A stretch of DNA of 64,000 nucleotides from contig JAFWFV010000049.1 of the NCBI GenBank assembly GCA_017515465.1, positions 38,578 through 102,577 on the forward strand, in the 5' to 3' direction. Source of the stretch: Clostridiales bacterium (GTDB lineage: Bacteria; Bacillota; Clostridia; Saccharofermentanales; Saccharofermentanaceae). The notes under the pieces were generated by a model. That model was not told the origin of the DNA, made no database searches, and saw nothing but the letters and a program-made list of their open reading frames with translations. How positions within the stretch are numbered: position 1 is the stretch's first letter; every line of letters starts with the position of its first letter. The translations under genes and the position numbers were made by a program. Below are positions 16,291-25,443 of this stretch, one piece after another.

Positions 16291-17307
16291 ATGCTCCGAA
16301 GCGTTAAGATAGGCAATCTGACAATAGATACCCCGATATGTCTTGCCCCTATGGCGGGCACTTCCACTGTCGTTTACAGGAGGATATGCCATGAGTTTGG
16401 AGCGGGTTTTTGCCCCACCGAACTGTCATCGGCCAGATCGGTGAGGTTCGCGGGAACGGACAAGGGATTCAGATACATGAGGATCGACCCCGAAGGGGAG
16501 GGGATATGTTCCATCCAGCTCTTTGGCAGCGACCCCGAGGATTTTGACTATGCTGTCAGGGCCGTATGCGAAGATCCCAGGCTGTCAGGCGTTTCGATAA
16601 TAGACATCAACATGGGATGTCCCGTACCCAAGGTGGTAAAGACCGGGGCAGGATCTGCATTGATCAGGACACCTGATCTGGCAGGCAGGATAGTTGGTGC
16701 CGCCCGCAGGGCTGCAGTGATCTACGGCAAGCAGGTAACCGTCAAGACCAGGGTAGGATTTGACAGACCCCTGGAGAGCGCAGACCTTATCAGGGCAGTG
16801 CTGGATAACGGCGCTCAGATGGTATGCATCCACGGCAGGACCAGGGATCAGATGTACATGGGCAACGCTGACTGGGATCAGCTGGCATCCCTGTCTGAGA
16901 TCGTCCATGCTTATAAAGTCCCCTTCTTTGCCAACGGAGATATCAGGGATGTCCTATCCGCAAACAAGGTCATTGAACTGACGGGGGCAGAAGGTATAAT
17001 GGTAGGACGGGCGGCAATGGGCAATCCGTGGCTGTTCGCCGAACTGGCAAAGGAACTCTGCGGCGTGGATATAGACTGCAGAAAACCGACTGATAAAGAC
17101 AGGGTCGACATGATCATGAGATATCTGAACGAGACCCTGGAATACATCAGGGAAGAGGTGGCCGTAAAGGAGGCCCGGAGCGTTATGCCCCACTACATAA
17201 AGGGGATCAGAGGCGCCGCCAGGATCAGATACGAACTGGTCAATGCCACCACCATCAATCAGGTGGAGCACATATTGTACGATATGTTATTAGGAGAAAA
17301 AGACTGA
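16291..17307 (+). CDS. dus: tRNA-dihydrouridine synthase
   Basis: A 338-residue FMN-dependent enzyme that reduces uridines in tRNA D-loops. The TIM-barrel signatures are clear: ICLAPMAGTSTVVYRRICHE at the N-terminus, QLFGSDPEDF, the catalytic-Cys segment DINMGCPVPKVVKTGAGSAL, TVKTRVGF, CIHGRTRDQMYMG, FFANGDI and GIMVGRAAMGNPW for FMN phosphate binding. The pattern is DusB-like. The ATG of the next gene overlaps its stop by one base, so a membrane protein is translated from the same message. Confidence 0.95.
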   Translation: MLRSVKIGNLTIDTPICLAPMAGTSTVVYRRICHEFGAGFCPTELSSARSVRFAGTDKGFRYMRIDPEGEGICSIQLFGSDPEDFDYAVRAVCEDPRLSGVSIIDINMGCPVPKVVKTGAGSALIRTPDLAGRIVGAARRAAVIYGKQVTVKTRVGFDRPLESADLIRAVLDNGAQMVCIHGRTRDQMYMGNADWDQLASLSEIVHAYKVPFFANGDIRDVLSANKVIELTGAEGIMVGRAAMGNPWLFAELAKELCGVDIDCRKPTDKDRVDMIMRYLNETLEYIREEVAVKEARSVMPHYIKGIRGAARIRYELVNATTINQVEHILYDMLLGEKD

Positions 17308-17933
17308 TGACGATGCTCATTGTTACATTACTGTCAGTTATCGGAGGAGCGATCTGCTGCTTTGCAGGTTACAGGATATTCCGCGTCGCCCTGTCTTTCA
17401 TAGGGGCATGTCTGGGGGCTTACCTGGGAATGCTCCTGTACGGATGGCTGTCAGGCATGGACATACCATTCATGCACATGGAGTATTCAGAGATAATAAC
17501 GGTTGCCGTGTGCGCCATAGCGTTGGGTGCGCTGTCATTTGGACTGTACATGAAAGCCCTGGTTGCGGTGGTGACGATCATATGCGGATGGTATTTCTTT
17601 TCCGATGTCAATTCGGCCGGGATCAGATTGCCCTGGTCTTCGCCTCTCATCACACTTGCAGTATCACTCCTGTTCGGACTGGTGATCGGTTTTGCCGTTT
17701 ACTATCTCCAGGAATGGGCGATCAAGATCTTTACCGCATTCATCGGGGCAAAGATAATCGCATCCGTTCTGGTGCCCTTTCTCACGGCCCTCATTACCGA
17801 GCATCAGGGCAACTTTGTGATCAGCCTGCTGTCCAATGAGATCTCCAGTAATACGCAGATCGCAATAGGTGCTGCAGCGGTGCTGCTGCTCACCGGAGCG
17901 GGCATTGCAGTACAAATGTCAAAACACGATTAA
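17307..17933 (+). CDS. Membrane protein, DUF4203/TMEM198-like
   Basis: A 208-residue protein with six to seven Gly/Ala/Leu-rich membrane segments and little soluble loop. The repeated G-x-x-x-G packing (FIGACLGAYLGMLLYGW) resembles the DUF4203/TMEM198 domain. Function is unknown. TAGGAG lies 10 bases before the ATG inside the end of dus. Its presence in the dus operon gives no functional clue. Confidence 0.6.
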   Translation: MTMLIVTLLSVIGGAICCFAGYRIFRVALSFIGACLGAYLGMLLYGWLSGMDIPFMHMEYSEIITVAVCAIALGALSFGLYMKALVAVVTIICGWYFFSDVNSAGIRLPWSSPLITLAVSLLFGLVIGFAVYYLQEWAIKIFTAFIGAKIIASVLVPFLTALITEHQGNFVISLLSNEISSNTQIAIGAAAVLLLTGAGIAVQMSKHD

Positions 17934-17941
17934 TAATATTC

Positions 17942-18109
17942 ATAGATTGTCGTAAATTTATACTTGACCAGACCTGAATGGCGTGTTATCTTTACTGCAA
18001 CAAGTTGGAATAGATGGAATCGGATGATTCATTAATTAAGCCAATCTACACACAATCTATCCCTTATTCCATGTCGAGGGCGCGCCAATTAATACTGGTG
18101 CGCCCTCGA
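17942..18109 (+). other. Structured convergent gap: inverted repeats, possible small RNA
   Basis: The 189-base gap between convergent genes holds ATAGATTGT (17942-17950) and its exact complement ACAATCTAT (18052-18060), enclosing about 100 bases. A promoter-like TTGACC-N16-TTATCT begins near 17964. A strong hairpin at 18074-18109 (TCGAGGGCGC with GCGCCCTCGA, extendable to 13 bp with one G-T) closes the region, but no T-run follows on either strand. It may be a bidirectional transcription end; a short RNA is a weaker possibility. Confidence 0.4.
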
Positions 18110-18122
18110 TATGTTATGGGGA

Positions 18123-19091
18123 TCATACGATCCTGTTAAGCGTGCCTCCGGCAATGAAATCCTTCAGGTTTTCGGCGGCCATTTCTATGAGACGGATGCG
18201 GGTCTCCTGAGGTGCCCATGCGATATGGGGAGTAAGGCATGCATTAGGACAGCCCAGCAGAGGATTATCCGCCAGCATGGGTTCCACATTGATGACATCG
18301 GCTGAATATCCTGCCAGACGTCCGTCTCTGAGAGCGGACGCAACTGCATCCTCGTCCACCAGGGGTCCGCGGGCGCAGTTGATGATAAATGCGGAAGGCT
18401 TTATGAGCTTTAATGTATCACCGTTTATCAGACCTTTTGTCTCATCCGTCAGAGGACAGTGGAGACTGATGACGTCAGCGTTCCTGAGGCCTTCTTCCAG
18501 AGGCCTGATCCCTACGGGTGTTCCAAAGCAGTCGACGGCATCAGATCCGGGATTCCTGTGGACTGTTGCGGTGACATTCATTCCCAGTGCACCGGCTATT
18601 GCGGCGACCCTCCTGCCGATCTTTCCGAGGCCTACTATGTGCAGATTCTTGTTCCACAATTCCGAGAGGGGCTGCTTAAAGAAGCAGAACTGTTCGGAGG
18701 TGACCCATTCACCCTTCATGACAGCCTCGTTATGCAGGCCAACCTTGTTTGCCATCTCCAGCATATGTGCTACTGTCATCTGGGCAGTTGCAAAGGTGCT
18801 GTATTCGGGAACGTTTGTAACGGCAATGCCTTTCTGTCTGCAGCAGTCGAGATCGACCACATTGTAACCAGTGGCCAGAACGCCGATATATTTCAAGTCA
18901 GGGAGCTGGTCGAGCTCCTCCTTTCCGAATATCCTCTTGTTGGTGATGGCACAGTCGAATCCACGTGTCCTTTCGACTACGTCCTTCTGATCAGTCGTAT
19001 CGTATACTACCGTCTCTCCCAGAGCCTCTATCTCCTTCCATGAGATATCGCCGGGATTTGCTGCGGAACCGTCCAGGATCACTATGCGCAT
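18123..19091 (-). CDS. D-2-hydroxyacid dehydrogenase (glycerate dehydrogenase-like)
   Basis: A 322-residue NAD-dependent oxidoreductase. The nucleotide-binding motif is IVGLGKIGRRVAAIAGALG. The catalytic Arg lies in NCARGPLVDEDA, the Glu in the following helix, and the His in LTPHIAWAP. Substrate-domain segments GVLATGYNVVDL and NVPEYSTFATAQ match hydroxypyruvate/glycerate dehydrogenases more than phosphoglycerate dehydrogenase, as there is no ACT domain. I use ATG 19091; an upstream GTG is part of the GAGAGGTG ribosome binding site. It would interconvert hydroxypyruvate and glycerate or a similar 2-oxoacid pair. It is monocistronic. Confidence 0.88.
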   Translation of the reverse strand: MRIVILDGSAANPGDISWKEIEALGETVVYDTTDQKDVVERTRGFDCAITNKRIFGKEELDQLPDLKYIGVLATGYNVVDLDCCRQKGIAVTNVPEYSTFATAQMTVAHMLEMANKVGLHNEAVMKGEWVTSEQFCFFKQPLSELWNKNLHIVGLGKIGRRVAAIAGALGMNVTATVHRNPGSDAVDCFGTPVGIRPLEEGLRNADVISLHCPLTDETKGLINGDTLKLIKPSAFIINCARGPLVDEDAVASALRDGRLAGYSADVINVEPMLADNPLLGCPNACLTPHIAWAPQETRIRLIEMAAENLKDFIAGGTLNRIV

Positions 19092-19182
19092 GATAAACAC
19101 CTCTCTTTGGTAAATTATTTCTTGATTTTCATAAAGAATGTTATATTACAAGAGTATATACGCATTGCATGGAGGGACGCAA

Positions 19183-20253
19183 ATGTATTTGCTCTGCTAT
19201 GGTAGATCCGATAATGCAAAAAAGACCGGTGACGGTCTTATCGGCAGGATCGGCGGAAGATGGATAGACAGTGCTGATTTCTTTACTTCGAGAGTTCCGG
19301 TATCTGCCAGTGAGAGAGATGCGGTAATTGTCCTCATCCTTCCCCTGGAGGCATCGATAGAGATATTGAACGGTAATTTCTCTCCCACGCTGTCAGGATT
19401 CCCTGTCATCTGCTGTTCTCCCGACGGGCTTTTTGCTGCCGTCATCAGCAGGGGAGACGGATCGACCCTGGCTGACTGTGACGATGTCTATGGCAGGATC
19501 TGCGAATGCCTGGGGCCCAAGTGTTTCAGGAGCTTCGGCAGCAATGCGGACATTGCTCCGGATCTGTCCACAGCCATCGAATCATACGGCATGACTGCTA
19601 ATGACAGTGAGAAACTGAGATCATATCTCGCAATGATCAGGAGCGGTGAGAAGGTCAGCATATATACCGATCTGCCCATAGTATTTGCAGAGAGCGCGAT
19701 CGATTCCATGATCTTTGACGTTAACAGGTATTCGAGGGAGACCAAGGAATCATTCCTGCAGTCATATATATCACTGACTGCCAGTTCGTCCAGAGCGATA
19801 TTCATCACATGTGCCAAGCTTCCGGACTGCCCCGGAGAGCCGCCTCTCGTCCTGATACCCAAGCTGGTCAGTGTGGGATTGGAACTTACGGGGAGATGTG
19901 ATCCTGAATATGCTGCAGTACTGGTACTTGCAACACTGGAGAATCACGGCATAGATTCCAGATCCGTATCAACCATCGCCGTATCCCAGTCAGCCAGAGA
20001 GAGCGACATCGTACATAAGGTTGCCGAAATGTTCGGAGCATCCGTTACGGCATTTTCGACCAAGGTGCTCCAGGAGGTCAAGCTGCCTCTCAAGATGACC
20101 TTTGCCCCCGTCAGGGAACAGACTGACATCGCAACGGCCGCATGCTATCAGACATCCGGAAACGGCAGGATACTCATCAGGCGCGCAGCGGAGAAGAGCG
20201 GCCTGGCGATCTCCGCATGTCTGAAAAGAGGAAATATATTATTAACTGAATAA
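19183..20253 (+). CDS. CbiG-like protein (orphan cobalt-precorrin 5A hydrolase homologue)
   Basis: A 356-residue protein. The C-terminal third follows the CbiG C-terminal pattern: VSVGLELTGRCD in place of GIGCRRGT, VLATLENHGIDSRSVSTIAV, an ESDIVHKVAEMFG stretch, FSTKVLQEVKLP, and GNGRILIRRAAEKSGLAISAC. The N-terminal part resembles CbiG_N loosely, but the usual GHxGGAN active-site region is not recognisable. No cobalamin gene lies nearby; a lipoprotein gene follows after 19 bases. Either it is a diverged cobalamin enzyme used remotely or a repurposed homologue. ATG 19183 is chosen for the GGAGGG just upstream. Confidence 0.6.
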   Translation: MYLLCYGRSDNAKKTGDGLIGRIGGRWIDSADFFTSRVPVSASERDAVIVLILPLEASIEILNGNFSPTLSGFPVICCSPDGLFAAVISRGDGSTLADCDDVYGRICECLGPKCFRSFGSNADIAPDLSTAIESYGMTANDSEKLRSYLAMIRSGEKVSIYTDLPIVFAESAIDSMIFDVNRYSRETKESFLQSYISLTASSSRAIFITCAKLPDCPGEPPLVLIPKLVSVGLELTGRCDPEYAAVLVLATLENHGIDSRSVSTIAVSQSARESDIVHKVAEMFGASVTAFSTKVLQEVKLPLKMTFAPVREQTDIATAACYQTSGNGRILIRRAAEKSGLAISACLKRGNILLTE

Positions 20254-20272
20254 ATATAAAGGAGTAAGAGTC

Positions 20273-21292
20273 ATGAAGAGATTATCCAAAAAAGCTGTAA
20301 ACACAAGCAAAGGCATCATGATCGTCGTAGTATCCGTACTCGGCACGATAACACTGGCAGCATGCTCTATCAATTACAGAGAGCTCGCTGACGGCATAAA
20401 TGACATCGGCAGGGGAATGGATCACATGGTCAACGGAACGTCTTCGGCAAGAGAGACAGAAGATCCTTCTGATACTGATCCTACTGAGAGTTCTGAAACT
20501 GACGAGACGGCAGAAACGCCTGCTCCCACCGCAACACCTACACCTGCTCCTACGGGAACTCCCGTTCCGACACCTACACCCATGCCTGACAGGGTCGATT
20601 TCTCTGAACTGACAACTGATGAGATCAGCGATACCCTGGAGGTCCAGCTGGAGGAATTTGCCGAGAGCCATCATGATGAAGAGGACGGTGAGGAGCTCGT
20701 AACATTCGCAGGAAACAGGATGGTACTGTCCATGCCTGAAAACGAGAATATCCAGCTGGCGCTGAACAGCCTGATAGATGGTTTCTACTATGAGGCAGAA
20801 GGACTGTACAACAGATATTCCGGCGAGGCCGATGCTGCATATGCCCTCGACAGTGAGATATACATGGAGGCTCCATATGCCGTTTCTGTCAATTTCTCAT
20901 ATTCATATAATGGTAGATTATTATCTGTTATTAAGAACTACGAGGTAACACAGGGCGAGGAGAACATCATCGACGAGAAGAAAGAGATCGATACATACGA
21001 TGTACTGACCGGCAATCTCGTAACCCCTGCCATGGTTGCAAAGGATACTACTGCCCTCGGAAATGCACTTGCTGCTTCCATCGCATTTGCGGCATCAACA
21101 GAAGAGGTTCAGTACACTGCATCCCAGGTAACTGATCCCGTCATCGTAGTACACGCCCAGGGCAACGGAACAGCCTTTGCCGAAGCATATGGTTTCATCA
21201 ACGGAACCAGGTTCAATGCACCTGTAGATCTGACCAATTACGCAGATTATCTAAATTCCTACGGCAAAATTGTATATAAGATCAACCGATGA
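20273..21292 (+). CDS. Lipoprotein with Pro/Thr linker, DUF3298/DUF4163-like
   Basis: A 339-residue exported lipoprotein. Signal peptide with lipobox TLAAC near residue 31; then an acidic, low-complexity Ser/Thr/Glu stretch and a TPTPAPTGTPVPTPTP linker to about residue 105; then a globular domain with YAVSVNFSYSYNGRLLSVIKNYEV and YDVLTGNLVTPAMV. These match the general pattern of RsiV/DUF3298-type extracytoplasmic domains (beta-rich, with a phrase like SYDLxTGKxL). Such domains bind cell-wall or sugar ligands in some anti-sigma factors, but no sigma gene is nearby. It lies 19 bases after the CbiG-like gene with AAAGGAGT before the ATG. Confidence 0.6.
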   Translation: MKRLSKKAVNTSKGIMIVVVSVLGTITLAACSINYRELADGINDIGRGMDHMVNGTSSARETEDPSDTDPTESSETDETAETPAPTATPTPAPTGTPVPTPTPMPDRVDFSELTTDEISDTLEVQLEEFAESHHDEEDGEELVTFAGNRMVLSMPENENIQLALNSLIDGFYYEAEGLYNRYSGEADAAYALDSEIYMEAPYAVSVNFSYSYNGRLLSVIKNYEVTQGEENIIDEKKEIDTYDVLTGNLVTPAMVAKDTTALGNALAASIAFAASTEEVQYTASQVTDPVIVVHAQGNGTAFAEAYGFINGTRFNAPVDLTNYADYLNSYGKIVYKINR

Positions 21293-21325
21293 ATTGCGGC
21301 ATTTATAAACTTGCATAAAAAAAAG

Positions 21326-21354
21326 TTGCATATTTGTGGTAATTGTTGTAAACT
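21326..21354 (+). promoter_or_regulatory. Promoter and long structured leader of the cellodextrin ABC operon
   Basis: TTGCAT (21326-21331), 17-base spacer, TAAACT (21349-21354). It would give a leader of about 135 bases before the solute-binding protein. The leader is GC-rich and can fold; CGTACC-TCCG-GGTACG (around 21413-21428) and GTCC-TAATT-GGAC (21445-21457) are short hairpins in it. I recognise no known riboswitch or catabolite-response site. Confidence 0.5.
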
Positions 21355-21495
21355 TCACTCGTAAGAATACGCGTTTTATGCGTTATGACGTATAAGGCAG
21401 GCGTATCGCGGGCGTACCTCCGGGTACGGCGCAAGCAAAATTTGGTCCTAATTGGACAGAAAATAAAACCTTAATTTATGAGGAGGAAAAAACAA

Positions 21496-22881
21496 ATGAA
21501 GACAAAGAAGATTGTTGCTTTGGTTCTGTCAATGGCAATGGTTCTCGGCGTTGTTGCAGCTTGTGATAAGACAGGCGAGTCTGAGACATCTGCAGCTTCC
21601 GAAACTTCTGCTGATGCTACAACAGAAGCTCCTGAATCATCCGAAGAGACAGATCCTGTTGCTGACACATCTGAGTTCGTAGAGCTTCCCGTACAGGAAG
21701 TATCAGATGAGGGCGATAAGGTTCTTATCTATGGATGGAACGAGGAGTTCCCTGGACTCGTTGAGAAGTACTCTGACGTAGAGTTCGATCTCGAGACAAC
21801 AGAGTCCAACGCATACCAGGCAAAGTTGGACCAGGTTCTTGCATCTCCTGATGAAGCACCTGACCTGTTCGTTTGTGATGCAGACTATGCTTCCAAGTAC
21901 ATGAACTCTTCCAACACCCTTGCAATCAATGACATTGGTATCGCTTATTCTGAGCTTTCAGAGATGTACAACTACACTCTGCAGTTCGCTACAGACGATA
22001 ACAGCGTTATTAAGGGTCTGGCATGGCAGGCTTGCCCTTGCGGCGTTTTCTACAACAAGGCTCTTACACAGGAGTACCTTGGCGTATCTGAGCCCGATGA
22101 TGTTGCTCAGCACTTCGCATCATGGGATGCATTCCTCGATGCTGCTAGAACAGTTAAGGAAGCTTCCAATGGTCAGGTTAAGATGATTTCTGGTATCGAT
22201 GATATCTGGAGATCTTACCTCAACACACGTACACAGGGCTGGATCGTTAACGGTGAGCTCGTAATCGACCCCGTTATGGAAGACTACTTCGATCTCGGTA
22301 AGGCTCTCCACGATGAGGACCTCACATGGCAGACATCACAGTGGTCAGACGCTTGGACAAACAACGCTGGCAACAAGTCAACAGTAGCTTACTTTGGACC
22401 TATGTGGCTCGGTAACTTCTGTCTGCCTTTCGGTGCAGATGGATATGATGCTGCAACAAACGGCGCTTGGGGCCTCACAACAGCACCTGCTCCTTCATTC
22501 TGGGGCGGCACATGGATGATGGCTTCTAAGCACTGCGACATGAAGGCATCTTGCGCTCAGATCATGAGAGACGTAGCTCTTACAGCTGCTAACCTCGAGG
22601 ATATGGCAAACGGCGGTGAGTTCGTTAACAGCGTAGCTATCATGACAGCTAAGGCTGCTGATACAAACTTCCACGTAGCTTGGCTCGATGGACAGAACCC
22701 TGCTTCTGTTCTCCTCGCTTCTGCTTCTACTCTTGACAACTCAACAGTAGGTCAGGACGACCAGACAATCAACAATGAGTTCACAACAGCTGCTAACTCT
22801 TACTTCGAAGGCACAATCGCTTCCGTAGCTGATGCTGAGGCTGCATTCGAGAGCGCTCTTTCTGAGCTCGGTATTATCTAA
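21496..22881 (+). CDS. Extracellular sugar-binding lipoprotein of ABC transporter (probable cellodextrin binding)
   Basis: A 461-residue type-1 solute-binding protein. Signal peptide with lipobox VVAAC at about residue 19-23, then an acidic Ser/Thr/Glu tether to about residue 60, then the binding domain (VLIYGWNEEFPGLVEKY, TNNAGNKSTVAYFGPMWL). Codon use is strongly biased to GCT, CTC, ACA and GTT, unlike most neighbours, as expected for a very highly expressed gene. ATG 21496 is chosen because the in-frame ATG at 21478 overlaps the AGGAGG. Two permease genes follow, and cellobiose and cellodextrin phosphorylases come next, so cello-oligosaccharides are the likely ligands. Substrate is inferred from context. 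Confidence 0.85.
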   Translation: MKTKKIVALVLSMAMVLGVVAACDKTGESETSAASETSADATTEAPESSEETDPVADTSEFVELPVQEVSDEGDKVLIYGWNEEFPGLVEKYSDVEFDLETTESNAYQAKLDQVLASPDEAPDLFVCDADYASKYMNSSNTLAINDIGIAYSELSEMYNYTLQFATDDNSVIKGLAWQACPCGVFYNKALTQEYLGVSEPDDVAQHFASWDAFLDAARTVKEASNGQVKMISGIDDIWRSYLNTRTQGWIVNGELVIDPVMEDYFDLGKALHDEDLTWQTSQWSDAWTNNAGNKSTVAYFGPMWLGNFCLPFGADGYDAATNGAWGLTTAPAPSFWGGTWMMASKHCDMKASCAQIMRDVALTAANLEDMANGGEFVNSVAIMTAKAADTNFHVAWLDGQNPASVLLASASTLDNSTVGQDDQTINNEFTTAANSYFEGTIASVADAEAAFESALSELGII

Positions 22882-22919
22882 TTCTTAACTGAATTAAATA
22901 ATTCAATCTAAGGTAATCG

Positions 22920-22955
22920 TGCGGGGCGGGGCAATACCCTGCCCCGCATTTCCTT
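22920..22955 (+). terminator. Strong GC hairpin between binding-protein and permease genes
   Basis: TGCGGGG (22920-22926) pairs with CCCCGCA (22942-22948), with further inner pairs giving about a 12-bp stem, followed by TTTCCTTACTTT. As the permeases lie only 60 bases beyond, it probably acts as a partial terminator or 3' stabiliser that keeps binding protein in excess over permease. Confidence 0.75.
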
Positions 22956-23010
22956 ACTTTAACAAACAACAACAATTCAAACGGCAAATTAATTTTGGAG
23001 AGTGACGAAG

Positions 23011-25443
23011 ATGGCAAGAGCTAATAACACAGGCAAGCGTAAGGGTATGAGCTATACCCGTTACGGCTACATCTTTATTGCTCCTTTCGTAATTGCTTAC
23101 TGTATATTCAGTCTCTATCCCTTGCTTACTACATTCTGGTTTTCCACTGCCAACATGCAGTCCGCAACGGCACAGTTCTGGGGCTTCGGTAACTACGAAG
23201 CTTACTACGACCGTTACCTGGATCTTACAAAGCTCTATTCTGACAGCTTTGAGCAGGATGTAGGAATCAAGAAGAATGAATACGTTAAGATCAGGAACTA
23301 CTTCTCTGCACAGGACAAGGCAGATACTTACGATCCTCTTAACGAAGAAGGCATTCAGGCAATTATTGCAAACGGAGCCAATTCTCTGGTATCCCAGAGC
23401 GCTATCGACGAGCTTCAGCAGGCTCTTAACAACAAAGACCTTGGTCTTCTTTCACAGAGCAGTGTAGAAGAACTTAAGGCATGGAGATCACAGTATTCTG
23501 ATATCTCCCTCATAATCTCACAGAAGGTTTCTTCAATTGCAGGCACAGTTGCAGATATTGCAAATGCCGGTGCATCTGACGATGAGGAAGCAGCAGCTGA
23601 GGAAGAGACAGAGGCAGTAACAGCTGAGTCTATCTATACAGCTGAGAACTACGATACATTCGTAGAATCCCTTTCAAATTCAGACCTTACAGAGGAACAG
23701 CAGGCTCTGGTCAATTATCTCGCAGGACAGACAGGTTATCCTACTCTTCAGGAGTACTTTAATGCTGTTAAGAACGGCGAAGTATCAGTTGAAGATCCCA
23801 TGTTCTTCTATGTTTTGACAAATCTTAACAAGCCTAATGCCGTTACGGCTGCAGGCGAGAGCGTACCTGCTATCTCTGTACCTTTCATTGATACAGTTGA
23901 AGAGTACCTTAAGGCAAATGTTTGGGGCGATCTCGTTAAGTCACTCAATACATTTGACAGCCTCGAGGCATACGGTGACGGATCCAAGGGTCTCCACGAA
24001 GATGAGGAGAGTCTCTATGCAGATCTCGAAACACTGAACAATGCAGGTATCATCAACATAGTCAAGCTGCAGGTATCCGGCTCCAGTGTTATCGTTTCCA
24101 ACGATCAGAAGAGCGATGCCAACGCACTGGCTATCTACCGTACTTTCATCGACACAGCATACGAAGCTAACGATACTGAGCTCGCTGCTGCTGTACAGAT
24201 CTCCAAGCTGACCACATATTATGAGGATCAGGGACGTGTTCTCCTGACAGCTCTCGGAATCTCTGTTGATAAGTACATCTCATTTGACGGCACATTCGAT
24301 CTTGATAAGTATTTCGCTTTCAAGAGCGAGGTAGGCCTTACAGACGCACTGAGCTATGACAGATATAAGGAGCTCGATGCTGCACGTAAGGAATCCAACG
24401 TTGCAAATGCTCAGAAGAAGCTCGAAGAAGCTGAGGCAGCAATCCCTGCAGCACAGGCTGCTTATGATGCCATCGGCGGAAACGACACTAATTCCAAAGA
24501 GTATAATGCTTTGAGAAAACTCGAACTCCAGGTTATCTCGTCCAAGGATACTATCAAGGATCCTACAGGTATCCTCGAGAAGGTTGATGCACGTTATGTT
24601 TATATCTTCGATGGTCTTAACAACTATGCTGAGATATTCACAAACAAGACGAGATTCAACACGATCGTTGGTGCATTCTGGAATACAGCTTTGATGTGGG
24701 TCATCGGTTTCATACCTCAGATCCTCCTGGCTCTCCTCCTGTCTGCATGGTTCACAGATACAAAGCTCCACCTCAAGGGCCTCAGCCTCATGAAGGCGCT
24801 CATGTATCTGCCTAACGTTATCACCGCTGTTACGGTAGCTATCTTCTTCAGAAGATTGTTCTCCTACTCATCCGGTGGTACGCTCACACCTTCACAGATA
24901 ATCCTCCATGCTATGGGTATGGAACAGGGTTATAACTTCTTTGCCAATGCATGGGCAACAAGACTCATCGTCTGCTTCATCAACTTCTGGATGTGGTACG
25001 GCAATACGATGATTGTCTTGATCGCAGGTATTACATCCATCAGTGAGTCTCTCTACGAGTCAGCTCAGATCGACGGTGCTAACTCATTCCAGACTTACAC
25101 AAGGATCACGTTGCCTCTCCTGAGACCTATCGTTCTCTTCACATTGGTTACCTCCCTCATCGGTGGTCTCCAGATGTTCGATATCCCTCAGAACATCAAC
25201 GTAAACCCTGCACTTGTTAATTTCAACGGAACAATGATCAAGTCCATCAGGACCGTTCTGATCTACATCAACAACCAGGCATTTGGTATGCAGGATGTTA
25301 AGCAGGTTGGTATCGCTGCAGCTACATCAGTATTGCTGTTCGTCGTAACCACGATCCTGTCTATCATCATCTTCTACCTCATGAGAGATAAGGATGCTGC
25401 CAAGGCCAAGAGAGCTCTTAAGAAAGGAGGAACAAGGAAATGA
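23011..25443 (+). CDS. Sugar ABC transporter permease with ~500-residue insertion (MalF type)
   Basis: An 810-residue permease, well over twice the usual ~300. TM1 is at about residues 18-45. TM2 (GAFWNTALMWVIGFIPQIL) begins only near 550. Between them lies a large extracytoplasmic region: an acidic stretch near 190-210, Leu/Ser-rich helices, and a coiled-coil-like segment (NAQKKLEEAEAAIPAAQAAY) near 470. Short GxxNY motifs flank it (GFGNYEAYY before, GLNNYAEIF after), as if the loop after TM1 had been opened. The EAA loop that docks to the ATPase is intact: ESLYESAQIDGANSF...LPLLRP. ATG 23011 follows TTGGAG. The stop overlaps the next permease gene by 4 bases. Confidence 0.88.
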   Translation: MARANNTGKRKGMSYTRYGYIFIAPFVIAYCIFSLYPLLTTFWFSTANMQSATAQFWGFGNYEAYYDRYLDLTKLYSDSFEQDVGIKKNEYVKIRNYFSAQDKADTYDPLNEEGIQAIIANGANSLVSQSAIDELQQALNNKDLGLLSQSSVEELKAWRSQYSDISLIISQKVSSIAGTVADIANAGASDDEEAAAEEETEAVTAESIYTAENYDTFVESLSNSDLTEEQQALVNYLAGQTGYPTLQEYFNAVKNGEVSVEDPMFFYVLTNLNKPNAVTAAGESVPAISVPFIDTVEEYLKANVWGDLVKSLNTFDSLEAYGDGSKGLHEDEESLYADLETLNNAGIINIVKLQVSGSSVIVSNDQKSDANALAIYRTFIDTAYEANDTELAAAVQISKLTTYYEDQGRVLLTALGISVDKYISFDGTFDLDKYFAFKSEVGLTDALSYDRYKELDAARKESNVANAQKKLEEAEAAIPAAQAAYDAIGGNDTNSKEYNALRKLELQVISSKDTIKDPTGILEKVDARYVYIFDGLNNYAEIFTNKTRFNTIVGAFWNTALMWVIGFIPQILLALLLSAWFTDTKLHLKGLSLMKALMYLPNVITAVTVAIFFRRLFSYSSGGTLTPSQIILHAMGMEQGYNFFANAWATRLIVCFINFWMWYGNTMIVLIAGITSISESLYESAQIDGANSFQTYTRITLPLLRPIVLFTLVTSLIGGLQMFDIPQNINVNPALVNFNGTMIKSIRTVLIYINNQAFGMQDVKQVGIAAATSVLLFVVTTILSIIIFYLMRDKDAAKAKRALKKGGTRK

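Noticed and set aside
21293..21495. Riboswitch in the leader of the sugar-binding gene
   Set aside because: Short hairpins are possible but I recognise no conserved core of any known riboswitch class.
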